Origin: Rhyzopertha dominica
Taxonomy: Eukaryota > Arthropoda > Insecta > Coleoptera > Bostrichidae
Assembly (NCBI GenBank): GCA_025024175.1
Contig: QCXZ01000045.1
Span: forward strand, 2,916,649-2,980,648
Reading direction: 5' to 3'
Length of the DNA stretch: 64,000 bases
Part shown: positions 36,401-50,000 of the stretch, in pieces
Layout: every line of letters starts with the position of its first letter
How positions within the stretch are numbered: the first letter of the stretch is position 1
Translations under genes and position numbers: made by a program
The notes under the pieces: generated by a model
Seen by the model: the letters and a program-made list of their open reading frames with translations, nothing else
What the model was told of the DNA's origin: nothing
Databases searched by the model: none

Positions 36401-38079
36401 TCAGATTAACCCCCTTACAGGAATTTATAAAGTTCTCTGCCCGAATATTCGCCAGAAAATTTGGTTATGGTTTTTCAGTTTCCAGATTTCACTTGGATTT
36501 TCTTTAAACCAGATATGCAATGTGTGGTCATACTAAACTTCATTCCATCCGTAAATACAATATTGTAACCTAAATTCTCCTTCTTTCAGGAAGCAATTAC
36601 AGAGGTTTGGATCTACTGACACTACTTGCACATTTTTAAAATGACTTTAACTTTAAGCATCAACTTGGTTTGGGTTTTCCAAGCTCCCTATGTCTGTAAC
36701 ATTTTAGTGGTGTTGATACTCAATTTCGACACTATTTGGAATGTTCTGTTTGTACACTATAAGCAGTTCTTCTCCAACAACTATTTTCAGTGCTCCTGTT
36801 TAAAACTGCTTCAGTATTTCGATCTTGGATTATTTCGAAGGAACGCCTTTGTTTCACTGCGATCAAATTCAGTGGATATTTTCGGTAGCTTCAAAGAAAA
36901 CTACAAAAAAATCAAGAAGTTTCAAGATAAAATAAGAAATATTATGGCTGTAAGGGAATTAATTCCCTAAGAGAGTCTGATTCAAAATGTAATCATGCAT
37001 TCAATGATTATATATAATGTTTTCTTTGATATCCTTAACAAATTCCTAATTTTAAATCGAATTCCACACGATGGAAGGTTTTTGTGAAAAACACAGATAT
37101 GAAACACAACTTGTATGGTATAATTTTCCATAGAGATCAAAATATTTAAATCGGCCTAAAGTTCGTGAGGAATTTTAAAGCCTGTTTAAACTCTATAGCT
37201 CCATAGCATAGAATGACAAGACTTTATGCACAGTCGTGATTCAGTGAACAAATAAAGAACTAAACACTAAACATATTTCTTCTAGATAATGTAGTTAACA
37301 ACTATTAAATTTATTTGGAAAATTTGATTCCCATTAGAAACTTTATCTCTTTAATATAATTCCATCCTCTTTTGTGGCCTCTTTATTTTTTTTATAGCTT
37401 CATACAATGTATCCCTTGTGGTTTTGTCTTCTCTCCCATTCTGTGCAGGTACGCCCATCGCATTCCTTATTCTTCTTTCAGTTCCTTCTATCTTTCTTAA
37501 AAATCTCATTTGAATGGCTGTAACTATACTTTGGCTGATACCTAATAAGGATCGCTCCACCCTTTGTACAAAGAAACAATTTCTTTTTGTGTTTCTTCAG
37601 TATTCCCTTCTTCCATGGAATTGTATACGCTGTATATTCTTGTTCCCTTATGTATTATTTTGTTTGCAATAGTCTTCTTATTTTAGTAACTTTTTATCTA
37701 GTTCAAATTTCCATTGTCAATTTTTTTCTTATTTCCTCTAGATAATAAATTGTTCTGAATTTTTTCGTGCAAATCTGCCATAAGTAGTACTTTTCTTTTT
37801 AAAACTTCATTAGTCACTACTGTATACAACAATGGGCCTCATTTTAATTCAATATTTGCCTGGAACTCAGATTTTATGTAGTGTATTCTTATTTTTTCCT
37901 GATACTTCTATCCCTCTTATTAAGTTAATAATTTATAAAATTTATCATTACAAAAGCTGTGATTGTGCATAAAGTAATTATGCAGAAGTAACGTGCTTTT
38001 ATAGTAGTCGGAGCTTTTTATAATTGCAGACCGCAGCCGAATAAATTTATTTTAGCTGATGTTTCATTCGTTATTGCAG
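33454..38079. other. Rbp intron, nothing firmly recognised
   Basis: AT-rich intron. Short open frames (for example about 36626-36970) lack domains and splice support. The end contains a good acceptor (TTCATTCGTTATTGCAG, 38063-38079). Confidence 0.45.
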
Positions 38080-38117
38080 AAGACAGCGATGAAAATGTTT
38101 TGCAAAAGCCACAGTAA
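38080..38117 (+). other. Rbp: Candidate alternative terminal Rbp exon
   Basis: After the strong acceptor ending at 38079, splicing from the phase-1 donor at 22961 would read E-DSDENVLQKPQ and stop at TAA 38115-38117. The phase fits exactly, unlike the exon start at 38352. It would give an isoform ending soon after SH3-III with an acidic tail. There is no family motif to confirm it, so this is a splice-site and phase inference only. Confidence 0.35.
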
Positions 38118-38351
38118 CCAACGAAACACTTCTTGAAGAAAATAAACCCCTTCAGTGCCAGAAGACCACAGAAGTCGGTCAGAAAACTCTACACATATTT
38201 ACCTTATGTTTTAGAAGCCATTCGCGCTTTCAATACAAAAATATCTATTACAGCACAAGTAACAACTGCACTAACTGATCAGAAAAAACAACAAAAAGGA
38301 TACAACACAAAAAATCGTGCCAAACCAACTAATTTAATCGCCATGTTGCAG

Positions 38352-38930
38352 GGGAAGGGGAGAGGCTTAATGAGAGGGGGGAGAGATGGTAACATGCCCC
38401 AGAACCAGCAGATGCAGCAGCCAGGAGGCCCAACCGCCTTCAGCCAACAGCAGATGTCGCAGCAGAGCCAGCAGCAAACTGGCCCGTTCGCTAATCAACA
38501 GGGCAGCTTTTCAAATCAGCCCGGCGGCTATTCCAATCAGCCGAACAGCTACGCCAACCAGTCGAGCGGCTTCGGCGCTCAATCGGGCGCGTTCGGCAAC
38601 CCCTCGACGGCGTTCGGCGGCGGCTCGGGCGCCTTCTCGAACCAGCAGCCGCAGCAACAACAGCAACAGCAGCAGCCGTTCAGCGGCCAGCAGCAGTACG
38701 GCGCGGGACAGACGATGAACCGGTTGCAGCACAAGGGACCGCAGGTGGTGCCGACGCTGGGCATGGCGCAGCCGCAGCTGGGACAGCCGCAACAGCAGCA
38801 GCAGCAACCGATGGTGCCCGGCGCGCCCAACCTGATGCAAAAACTGAACGAAATAACCGCGCCCGGTGGTGACATCCTCTCGAAGGGGAAGGAACTAATC
38901 TTTATGAAATTCGGACTGGGCGGCAAATAA
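38352..38930 (+). CDS. Rbp: RIM-binding protein terminal exon (Gln/Gly/Asn-rich C-terminus)
   Basis: Open frame of 192 codons from GKGRGLMRGGRDGN to a TAA at 38928-38930. The middle is a low-complexity tract of Gln, Asn, Ser, Gly and Phe with repeated SNQP-, ANQ- and FG-type words. The C-terminus NLMQKLNEI..PGGDILSKGKELIFMKFG is ordered and looks like a conserved end. Its position, composition and higher GC than the surroundings support the last Rbp exon. The acceptor TGTTGCAG at 38344-38351 gives phase 0, whereas the preceding exon ends in phase 1. An acceptor at 38253 (TATTACAG, exon from 38254) would fit phase 1 and stays open through 38352. Otherwise an exon is missing. Confidence 0.8.
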   Translation, partial: GKGRGLMRGGRDGNMPQNQQMQQPGGPTAFSQQQMSQQSQQQTGPFANQQGSFSNQPGGYSNQPNSYANQSSGFGAQSGAFGNPSTAFGGGSGAFSNQQPQQQQQQQQPFSGQQQYGAGQTMNRLQHKGPQVVPTLGMAQPQLGQPQQQQQQPMVPGAPNLMQKLNEITAPGGDILSKGKELIFMKFGLGGK

Positions 38931-40654
38931 CCGCGATATGATCTGTTATTCCTGTGTTAAAATGCGTGTGGACTGTTTTTGAAATTGGCTAGTGGTACGT
39001 TATATGATTTTCGGCTATCGACCAGTGGAAATAGTCAAAAGATTAAAAGTAACTCCAAATGTCTTTAAACAGTTTTTATAGATTAATTTTGTAATCAAAA
39101 TAATAACTCTAACGTTGTTAAGCTGTTGGAGGTCCGCAAATTACATATTTAAAAATATATTTTTTGTAGAGAATTGGAATTTTGAGCAAATTTAGAGTGG
39201 ATATTTTTTTAAAATATTAACATGGCAAACTGTTCCGAAATGCGAAACAACAAAAATTATTAAAAATTAATATTACTAAGTGTCTAACGTTTTACAAACT
39301 GCTAAATTTTACCCAATATGTATATATAAATAAACATTATTCAATTTGTTTATGGGGTTATATCCCCAAACATTACGTATAATTCATCAGTTAAAGTTTA
39401 TCCAAAAATGTGGGAACATTTAATAGAACTTAAAATTCTAGGCATAATGGAAATATAACAATAACCTTAAATAAAAATAAAACTGTATCTCACGTGTCAG
39501 GATCGTGAAATATCAGATAATTTAAAGCGCTGTCAACATGTATTATTTAACATAAGTCAGACTAAAATATATCAATAAATACGATTTACAGGAGGATCAA
39601 TAGAAAAAATAATATAAAAATCACAGCACACTGTAATATTCGTGCACTACTCATATCACAATTGCTTTAAAGTTCTATTATAGCTTAAACATACATTTTT
39701 AATTGCTGCAAAAAATACCATTTTATTGTTTATTTGATGTTGTTGTCGGAATCAAAGAAGTTATTAAATCTTAACCTACGATATATAAAACGTTTTTGAC
39801 ATTTGCTACTCATATTTAAAATGTTTTCATTTCTTTTAGCGGGAATAAAACCAAATAAACAAATTAAATAAAGTTTATTTAAACATATACCTGTGCATGC
39901 AGCCTACCAAATGAGTGCAATGTGTTCTGCGTATTTTTAGTAAATAATAACACATTTGCAAAACACTAGATATTTTTGCAAATAATTTATTACCACATGC
40001 ATTCATTTTTAATAATTTTTGATGTTGCCGCTTACAAGGGATTTAGTATTTTGCTGAAAACCATCGATTAAACAAATCCCCGAGTTTGTATAGATGTTTG
40101 CAATTTTTTAAGTAAAACGGGAATAAAGTTATCAAATTCTTTTGTTTCCGGATATTGAAGAGCTTAGCAAAACAATTTTTAACTATATTGAAAACAAAAT
40201 TAAGCTAAAAAAATTGGACGACATTTGGAATTATTTTTAATCGATCGACTTATTTTAACTATTTCAACTGGTCTACTATTATTCGTTTTAGGTTGTGTGC
40301 AGACGGTCGGCTGCTAGCGGGTGAATAATATCAGTAGTGGTCTTAGGGTAGTCGTCGATGAAAATATCATGAAACAAAGTGTTCATTAGTCCGTAGAGGA
40401 CTGGATGGGAGTTTCTCTGTACAAAGCGCGCATATTTCGTTATACTTTTATGAATGGCTGCGTTCGTCTCGACGATTCTGATTGGGTTGGGGTTTCAAAC
40501 GCACTTCTCTGTATCTAACTATCTAATTTATTATGCCGTGAAATTATACAAAAATTGTCTATTATTAACGACTTAAGAATTTGCAGTTGAATTAAGATAG
40601 TAAAAAATAGTCTGATCAAAATTTGTTACCTACTATTATTATTATCTTAAAGCC
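38931..40654. other. Rbp 3' UTR and downstream intergenic DNA
   Basis: AT-rich sequence after the Rbp stop. The first clear AATAAA is at 39329-39334, a plausible polyadenylation signal giving a 3' UTR of about 0.4 kb. Nothing else recognised. Confidence 0.5.
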
Positions 40655-40745
40655 GGTCTTGGTGGTCCAGTGAATAGCGAGTCTGCCTCGGAAATCAAAG
40701 ATTGAGTCCAGCCTAGGGCATAGGTATGTACGTCTCTCCCACATA
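40655..40745 (+). repeat. tRNA-like SINE fragment, second family
   Basis: GCCGGTCTTGGTGGTCCAGT then GAATAGCGAGTCTGCCTCGG resemble a tRNA A-box half. GATTGAGTCCAGCC is a degraded B box. The layout suggests a tRNA-derived SINE head unlike the copies at 7.8, 11.6 and 23.6 kb. Confidence 0.5.
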
Positions 40746-43700
40746 TTAATATGCACAGTAATAAGCTGTCTAATTGTTCTAAAATGGACAGGGCCATTAA
40801 TAACAAAATAATCTGAATACGACAGGAGTTTGTTACATATGTTATCTACCTAGCTATCAAAATAATATCCCATCACGACGATTTTCTTATGTCAAATTGT
40901 GACATTTTGTAGTGTCATTTCCATGTTTCATACAATCGCTTAACATTTCGCTTTTATTCAAAGGCGCAAAAGATGAACTTAAAACCTGAAAACAAAAGCT
41001 TCATGACATTTCTTCGAAAATAGTAGCCCGAAGAATGTTCATAAGAAAAGGGNGACAGCAAAAACAGCCCGTTGTATTACCAAGTCAAATTTTAGTGCAA
41101 TTCGTTCAAATAGCGCAGAGAAACAATTTTTGGTTGTTGTTGAAGTTAAAGATTTGGTGTTGGGTGATCGCCGTTATTGTTGGAAAAGTAAAAATTTTAG
41201 AAACGAGCGTATTTAAAATCTTGCATGAAGATATAGCGAGCAAAGTATCGGGACAATAAATAAGTACCCAAGCTGCTCAGTCCCAAACAATAATTGTGTA
41301 GACGATATAATGTTCAAGAGAACAAATTAAAGCTTCTCGGGTGCCATCGATAGGAAGGAACCTGCCTTAGGCGTGTAAGTGGCTACCATAGTCGCAGCCA
41401 GCGTAATTTCTGCTTAGGTGGCGCTGCTGGTATTTGCTCTCTTGAGCACCACTTCCCCACGCTTCGATTAAGGCACTTGAATAAGTATTTCTTCCCGAGG
41501 AGTACCAACAAGAACGAAACTTGTAGGACCTGAATGAGTTGATCAGAGTAAATGTTTATTTATTATTGTGTAGATGTAGACGACAGTTTTGCGAGTACTT
41601 GTCTGCTTTGTCCCTAGACAGAGTCTTCTTTTATTGGAATGAGTCCTGGATACACGACTGGGACCTCCACGTAACAATAGTTCATGCAATGAATCCATAA
41701 GGATACTCCATCACCCAAGAAGGCAAAGATGCAATTTTATGCGGGTAAAGTGTAGGTACTGTTTTTTGATACACGCTACAATACTCTTAATTGGGTATTT
41801 ACCAAAAAGGACTACACAACAAGGAATGTCTACAAAGACAAGAACTTGAATATGAAGCGTCCATACTTACTCAAATTGTGAAATTTGAATGCATCAAATG
41901 CTAATTCTGGGTTAAAAAACCGGAAGTCAACCATTATTACTGATTCGCAGTCGCACACAATCGTCATAAGTTCTTCATGTCTTGCCAAGGAGCCATTTTA
42001 GAAGACCTATAAGTCCTTCCAGGATCCACCCTATCAAGAGGCTGGAGCTGTGAAATTCCACCATATACGTTGAACAGTACCAAAACTAATAAATTCTTTC
42101 CAATTTAATTTAAAAAACACATGATCCTTCGACGATAACAAGATTGGATAGCAAGTCGTTAAAATCATCGTTTTGGGAAATTTGAGCGAATAATTCTAGA
42201 CTAGCCATGTTTACTTCCAACAGAATTGAATCGTTTTAATTACAAATATTCTGTAACACTATTCTCACTGTTTTAGAGTTCCATGAAAAATGATCAAAAT
42301 GCACAATCTGAGATTTGACTTTCTGGCTTAATCATCACGAAACAGTCTTTTGCTTTCGTGCTTGACTAATATCACCTTCAACATAATCAAAACTGGTGTT
42401 GTAGGTGACCTCCAGGTTCATAAATCATAATGTAACCACTGTGGACCGTCTCAGCATTTGAATTCAATAATTAACTAACTTGATTGAGCATGCATGGATG
42501 GCAGATGAGCAGGAACTAATGACCTGGAAGAGTCGCCGACATTCCACTGGTGTCACTGTTTTGCTTTTAGCGGCAATTTCTGCAACTATGTACACGTTTT
42601 CTCGGTCATTCTTGCTGCAGCGATGTCGTGCACAAGCATTACGACCTGTTACCTGTTAAATAAACACTATGGACACCAAATTGTGTAGCATAGGCTAGTA
42701 ATAGGTTGCACAGAATGAAATCAAAATTAAACGGACGCATTTAAAAATAATTGTGAAATGTAACGATTCAAGCCATACAATAATTTATTGCCTATTTTGG
42801 TTTACAACTTGCAAATGCAAGCCCAAAACAGAAAACTACAAGATCATGTATTGAAATGGACCTCAATGTTGTTAAAAACACATGTCATTAAATAAATACT
42901 GTAAATTATTTTATATTTACAAACTATTCGCATTCCCATTAAAAATTAAGAATATATATTTTCACTAGTTTGCTGATGAGAAACAAAACAACCAAAGAAC
43001 AAGAACAACATANATCAGGAAACGGCAAAAACCTTGCAACTCAATCAAGACCATCGTTTCGGACGCAGCCGCTTTGAAATGAGTACAAATTCGACCAATC
43101 ACTATAATTAGGATAGTTTCGATTAGCGTTGTTTTTCGGACGTGTTTTCGTCTTTGATTTAGGCTATGTATGTATATACACTGAAGCGGGGCGGTTCCGG
43201 CAATTTTCAAAAACAGCTCCACCTGGCACAACTTGTATTTTGAAAAAGAAATATGTTCGCTGTTATATTTACCAATGCATGGTTTAAAGTGCGACTGACT
43301 CGTTGAACAAACCCTGTATATCACCGAGCCTCTCAATGCGATCTCATTATTAATTCCGATCAGTGTTAGAATAAAAAGCTTGTTGCATTTCAAATCATGC
43401 CTGATAAAAATTTGTTGTGCCTTCTCCCAGTTAACGCACAGCTAGGATTTTGTTTTACTATTAACTAACGGGGAAAGTCGCCATTGATTTGGCATCTTGT
43501 AGAGGAGGTGGTTTATGACGTAGCTGCTGTAGTTACATTCATTACGGACAATAAACTAAGAAGGTATTTAACTATACTAATTAACTTTGTCCCCTTTTTG
43601 GCTTTTTATATTTGCAACAGCTTCCGTCACAAATTTTAACGGTACGTGTCGTATATCACCTCCTTTTCAAATAAACATGAACCATTTGTAGAAATCTGTC

Positions 43701-45539
43701 CTTCAGTAATTTAACTAAACATCAATAAGCCTGAACTGCCTAATTTTCCTTAATGTTTTCAGTAGTTTACCATTAGTATATGGTGGATATCAATATCTGA
43801 CACATTACAGTCTGCTTTACGCAGAAAATAGTGACGCTGCCTGCATAGAAATGAAGTTAAATGTTTTCTGGTGACTCTTCATGAACACCAAAGTGCNCAA
43901 AAAAAACATAAAAGTCAGCTACACGGAAACACTAAGTCATTTATTGTTGGTGTATCTTTATTCTTGATTCTAAACATATGAAATAGCGTGCCAAGATGGC
44001 TGTTTTAAGCACTATTCAACCATTGTATTGAGCAAACCAAGTCGCATCATAAGAAATTAGATCATTTTCCGAAATTGAGTTGTGGTAATTTTGTGATAGA
44101 GAAAAACCTCTATATTTTATACTAGTTCAGTTGAAGGTTTTTCATACCCTTCACAGACCAATGGATGTATTTTTTTCAAGCTTTGGAATACCTACATATC
44201 AAGCTCTTGAAAACCCACATTAATGTTACTAACAATAAAGACATTCTGTACTCCTTAGTTAAGGATACAGAAACAATTGTTTAAAGCAGACCGTTGCGTC
44301 ATCCTAAGTGCGACGTGATGGTATCAGTTCTTTATTGTTATCTGTATTCCAACATGAGGCACCTTCTAAATCAATAACGGAAATGTTGATGAAAATCATA
44401 ATTTTTTTTGTAGTTAATTATGAAACTAAATAGAAACTAAAAATAAAAGTTGCTAATCTGTTTTATAATCAAGGATCATGAACTACTGAACCAACATGAC
44501 TATCCATTTTCTACTACCAAACAAGCACTGTGTATCATCTTTCTTTTCACTTACCACAAACTATTTAAGTATTTGCTATGAAAAACATTTAGTTTGGTTA
44601 GAATAATTGATTAATCATAAACCATTCAACCACGATCAAAAAATCTAAAGCAATTATGTAAAATAGCGGTCTCCAAATTATTGTAGCTATTTGTTAGACT
44701 TTTCAGCCTCAAAAATATCTTGTCATTACACACAATAATGTACATATCCTGTTCATGCTCACTTTAAAGGACCGCGTTTTCACTCCATAACAGATGATAT
44801 AATACTCGTAAATATTATTATTTTTACCACAAGAGCTTGATGTGCAAATTCCATCATATTTTTGACACCTTGACAATGTAAAAAGTACCCAACCAAATTG
44901 GCTCATCTAGACTACTCACTTTACTAACTCCAGAATCACATCACTTAATTCCTCCTATATTTTTATAATAGTTAAACACAGTAAAATAAATTCTAGCCTA
45001 GGCACTGTTAATTTGTTTCTTTTGTACAAACACTATTACAAATTGTAAATTATAAACATACTGTTTAAATCGTAAGTGTTGATTACCCTTTGAAAGTCGC
45101 GGACAGCTGAAACTAGAGCGTTGCGCGCTGTTTTTGTTTTCTTCAGCAAGTTTCAGGTGTCTGGGTCACTTCCTATTGTATAGCAAAGCTTACGTGATCT
45201 CTGTGCGTATAAATGGCCAACACGAATTTTATTGAAAATGACGAAAACGTTGACATTTCTGTTTCGCTGTTGCATTTCAGTTATTCTCGTTCGGAATAAA
45301 ATCGTCGTTGGCCAATTAGAGTGATAAACAATTGAGAGTGAGTGTGAGTGTGGCATCTTAGTTCCAATGAAGGTCACATATCAAAAAAGAGACCTGAGCA
45401 TGTGATTATTGAGGCATCGGCTTGACTGTATTACATTTCCTTCATATATTATACACTGTACCAAACAATGATGATGATAATAAATAATAAATCATTTACA
45501 ATGTTAAACGGTAGTTTCACGTAAATTCACGGGATATGT
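40746..45539. other. Intergenic stretch, only minor repeats
   Basis: A small inverted pair (TGTTCAAGAGAACAAAT near 41309 and ATTTGCTCTCTTGAGCA near 41433) bounds about 145 bp. The word ACAGGGTTTGTTCAACGAGT, reversed near 43300, looks like a transposon end. Isolated N bases occur at 41053, 43013 and 43897. No gene could be supported. Confidence 0.45.
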
Positions 45540-46424
45540 GCCAAAAAACCAAAAATATAACGGCAAAAGAAGCTTTGGCCTTTTTAAATTACCATAGTGT
45601 TTTCGGCAATTGATATATAGTAGCAACTTTTTCGGGTAAAGGTTCAGTACCTTCTTGTGAGATGTTGCATCCTAGGAAGCTTGCTGTTGCTGCGACAAAT
45701 GTGCATTTTGTAGGGTTAATAATACCATAATAATGTAATCGTTCAAAAACTTTGCAGATGTTCATGTTCGGCTTTATCGGAAGAAGCAATGAAAACATCG
45801 TCGAAACAAGTCAAAGTCGAAAAAGATTTCTTTGATGAATCTTTAAACGGATTGCGTAGCATTACGCAATCCGAATTGCATGCGAGTAAACTGAAATAAA
45901 CCAAAAGGGGTTATTAAAGCTGCTTTTAGTATTTGCTCTACGGGATCTGGTGATAAGCTCTTATTAAGTCGAGTAGTGAAAATTTTCCTACAATAATGAG
46001 ATGCGAAAAATCCTGAATGTGCGGGATCGGATATCTATCTGAAGTTGTTATTGCATTAAGTCTGCGGTAGTCGTCTACGGGTCGCCATTCACCGGATTTC
46101 TTTTTCACCATGTGGAGGAAACTTGCCCGCGCACTACCGGAAGGTTACCAGATACTCTGAGAAACTAGGTATGTACTCAAATTCTCTTTTGGCGCTTGTA
46201 AGTTTGTCTGGTGGCAGACGTCGCACTTTTGCAAACACGGGAAGCCCATGTGTTTCAATGAAATGAAGTTGCAGTGAACGTTTGTATGATTATGTTTGGT
46301 GTTGCGTTAAATCATGTAATTTCAGGAAATTGCCGATGGATGTTTGCGATGTTTTAGTCTTGTGTGTAATTATTGTATAGGAGCATGCTTACATCATGTA
46401 TGATTTTATTGGTTTTAACGGAAA
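45540..46424 (-). mobile_element. Ty3/Gypsy pol fragment: reverse transcriptase
   Basis: On the minus strand, words in broken frames follow Gypsy RT order: RRLPPDKL near 46225, then [20 protein letters not shown] near 46110, [10 protein letters not shown] near 46030, a CFDDVFIASSD active-site box near 45810 and YGIINPTKCTFVAATASFLG near 45690. Downstream RNase H and integrase are absent. The upstream neighbour in the same element, the protease, is found 5 kb away at 51.5-51.76 kb. The gap between is filled by other insertions. Confidence 0.85.
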
Positions 46425-47096
46425 TACAGAGTGCCTCGAAAGTTCGCGCACAAACTCTTTTATTAATAACTTTTTTATCAAACAATGAAATTTAATAAAA
46501 TTATACATAAATGAAGAAGGCCAACAAATTTCTTTATACGCTAATTTAAAAGATGTTCGAAATGGCCACGTCCAGCAGCCAAACAGGTTGCCAGACAAGA
46601 TTTCGTCCTATGCATGCGCATGCCTTCTTGAGGGTTTCGTGAATTGCAGCGCAGGCTTTGGATCAAATTGCGAAGTCATCAGGTTCAAGTCGAGACTTAT
46701 ACTGCCACAATGTCTTGTTCAATTGGTTTTGCAAAACCCCATGATCGACCCGCGGAATGAGCCGGTGCCTATTGGTGCATTCAGCGTCCATCCTTGAAGT
46801 GTTGTCGTCTGCAGGGGATAACGACTCCTTCAAAATGCGTTGCTGGTAGATCGCCGCACTGATTTTGACCCAATGCTCGACCAACACCAGCATCATCTTC
46901 CCGTTTTTTCGCCCACACCATCACAGACTTCGGAAAGCAGTGTCTCTTAATCAAGCTCTTGTCTAAAAATTGTTAGCCTGAAACAGCTGAAAATACTGAA
47001 CACTATTGAGTTTTGAAGAAGTTCACGGTTGTTTTTGCGATTGACGAGGCACTCAATCGTAAACACACGCTACGTATTATTTAGTCGTTCATTCGC

Positions 47097-50000
47097 TCAT
47101 CTAGGTAATGACTCATTGCAAGTGTTTACAGAAAATAATCGGAAGTTCATGATTATATCTGCTATGTCGCGCTGAAGCTTAGACCCTGTCATAAGACGAT
47201 CATTAAGAGACAATCCAATAGAATCCTTGACGGAAGCATCGAAGACAACTCGTACTTTTGTGGTCGAGCTAGAAGACTTAACGACCGCGTGATGCGGAGT
47301 AATTTCGTGCACAATTTCAAATGGCCTAGAGATAAATAAATGAGTAACATGCTTCGCTAAGCTGAGGGTTTCGCGCCATATGCGTCTCTAGATTTCGTAG
47401 GCGTCGGGTGCATGATCCTAAATGGAAGTGATACAACGTATTTCCCAGAATGGTGATGATAATGCGTGTTTTCGAAATGAATTTCACATAGATCTTCGGG
47501 GTTTCGTTGTTTGGGGGGTAGATACTTCCTCAATCTCCCAAAAGCGGCGCATGAGGGGTTCTAAGTCATCCGAACACGGTAATAAAGGAGTAGCTGCTAT
47601 TGAATTTGACGTAGAAGTGATCGCGCCCGCCTTGCCCATTAAAATACATCCAAAGATTGTATTAATGGCTAGCGGTTCACCTTTGATTACGTAAGGTTCG
47701 GAATTGGGTATTATCACTTTTTTTTTAAATTACGTAAAATGAATCTTGAAATGCATATATATCGTACGCCATGTTAAAAAAAACAAAAAAATATTTGTAG
47801 GTGGAGAATTTCGGGTCTGAAATATGAATCTTGGGAGTCACCGCCAAAACGCTTCTATCCGAGGTTATTCAACTCGTGACTTCAAGTGCCATGTAAACAT
47901 TACCGAGGAGCGTGCTGTTTAATGCTGTAGTATCAGCCTTGTATTGGAAAAGCTTTTGTGTGGTGATTTGTGTAATTTTACAAGAATCTATTATGTATGG
48001 AAAACAAAACAAGTGTTGTTTTGTACATGGTTATAAAAGTACTTCAGTCAGTACAACTAACAAAATTTTTATTACCGTTCCTCGAGATTATCAACGTATG
48101 AAAAAGTTGTTTAAGGCCCCTAGACGTGATATACCGGAATCGCAGTTTGTTTTTCGGTTGTGAAGATCACCTTAATTCTTATTGTAAGTTTTATTATTCT
48201 TTTTGGGGTTATAAGTGTTTACCATTCAGTTTCCATTTTGTTATAGCTGGAAGAGGATATGAAAAATTATATGCGTTTTAAGTAGATAGAGGGAAATGTT
48301 ATATTAAAGAACGACGTTGTTCTCCATATATTCGACTGTTAGCCAGACCGGATACGCGCCGCAAGAGTCCCGAGAATAAATGGCAATTTATATTTATTCT
48401 GACCTCTAAAATAAATGTCAAGTTTAGGGTATATTCGAGATTATTACATTTTTATGTTTACAAAGAGTATGTTTCCAACAATCCACTGTGATCAGATTAT
48501 CAATGCTACGTTAATTTGATAAAAAGTTATGCTGTTGCTTTTACGTTCCTCATCTGCGCCGCGTTGAACCGCTCGTCGCTGTACACAAATTCCATAATGA
48601 ACATGCCTTCAGAAGTCGTAACTCATAAGTATTTCACTTTTTCTTGGTGCATTTTAATTCGCTTGTCACAAAATGAACGCAAACAACAAACTGATAAATT
48701 GACGGGCTGAGGCTGACGCGTGACGCGCTGACCCCAGATGTAAACAAGCGGCCATTTACAAGACACCTGACGTCACGGCCAATATGTTCGCGTTTTGGCG
48801 GTCCCTTTAAATATTCACATTTTTAATATTAAAAGTACACCTTACGATCAATTATTTTGAATTTATAAGCTGTCGCAGCTGTTTTGTGGATTAGATGCTA
48901 CCTATTAATATGCAATTTAATAAAATATAAATACAAGGCAAATACCCAATTGCAGGTTATGCCATTGTAAAGGTCCGCTCTTAGCAGAAAATCTATTGGG
49001 CCTTTCNGGTGAAATTNTTTATCTGTTAAGTTAGGATGAGAAAATCTATCATATATCGTAGTAGAGACATTTATACTTGAAAGATCATTTGATATTTGTA
49101 TCAGAACGACAGGTTCGCACTGTAGGGGCGATTCTCGCATGTAGCAAGGTTTGATCCAACACGAAATTTACTTGTGGAGTTTGACTATATCCTATTCCGG
49201 ATATACTTAGGGTTGTATTACGCCTCGGCAGTCCTAATCTTTGGGCACATGAGCTAGTAATGCATGAGACTTGTGATCCGGGATCAATAACTAAACGAAT
49301 AAGCTCCATTTCACCAAAATGTTTGTACGAAGGCATGAGCTGTCCCTAGCAGGACGGTGTGAATTGATGTAAGCTGTGTTTGTGCATTGCATGTAAGTGC
49401 TTGAGGTGCTGGATTAACGGGCTGTATGTATGGCGCGGAACTGGAAATGGATGCCATTGATGTGTGTCTAAGTTCTTGAACCAATGGCTCGCCCGTTGAA
49501 GCGTTTCTATGAAGCAGAGTATGGTGGTGGTTTGAACTTCGGCGGAGCCTGCATGTCGGCTGCGAATTATATGATGAAAAAGTGTGGTTTCCGAGACAGC
49601 TGAAGCATCGCATCAGGGTCTTAACAGTATCATGACGTTGAATTTCGTTTAAGTTGAGAAATTGAGGACACTGTGGTAACTTGTGAGCGTTTGAGCACAG
49701 TGGGCACATCACAGCGACCTTCAGAGGTGTATTATTATTATTCGTAGACAAAAACGATGATCGAGTGGACATCGGAAATTTTTGATGTTTTGTTGGAGTT
49801 GGAACTTTAACCTCTGTTTTGTTTGACTGGCGTAAGAGCTCTAAGACGTTGCATCTTGACCGAACAAACGTAGTAAGATTCTGGAAAGTAGGTACCTCAA
49901 CAGTTGAGAATTCAGCTTCAAATAGCTTGCGAGTATTGCTGTCTAAGCTTCTTAAACCAGTGTGCAGTAAAATAAAGTCATCTAGTATATTTAGCCTTAG

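Noticed and set aside
36626..36970. A 114-codon plus-strand open frame in the Rbp intron.
   Set aside because: Hydrophobic AT-driven composition, no domain, no phase-compatible splice pair identified.
38511..38926. Long minus-strand frames rich in Leu or Cys opposite the last Rbp exon.
   Set aside because: They are shadows of the CAG/CAA-rich coding strand (CTG/TTG read in reverse).
42965..43393. A 142-codon minus-strand open frame.
   Set aside because: It has no domain, contains an ambiguous base, has transposon-end-like words within, and shows no splice or promoter context. Likely chance or repeat-derived.
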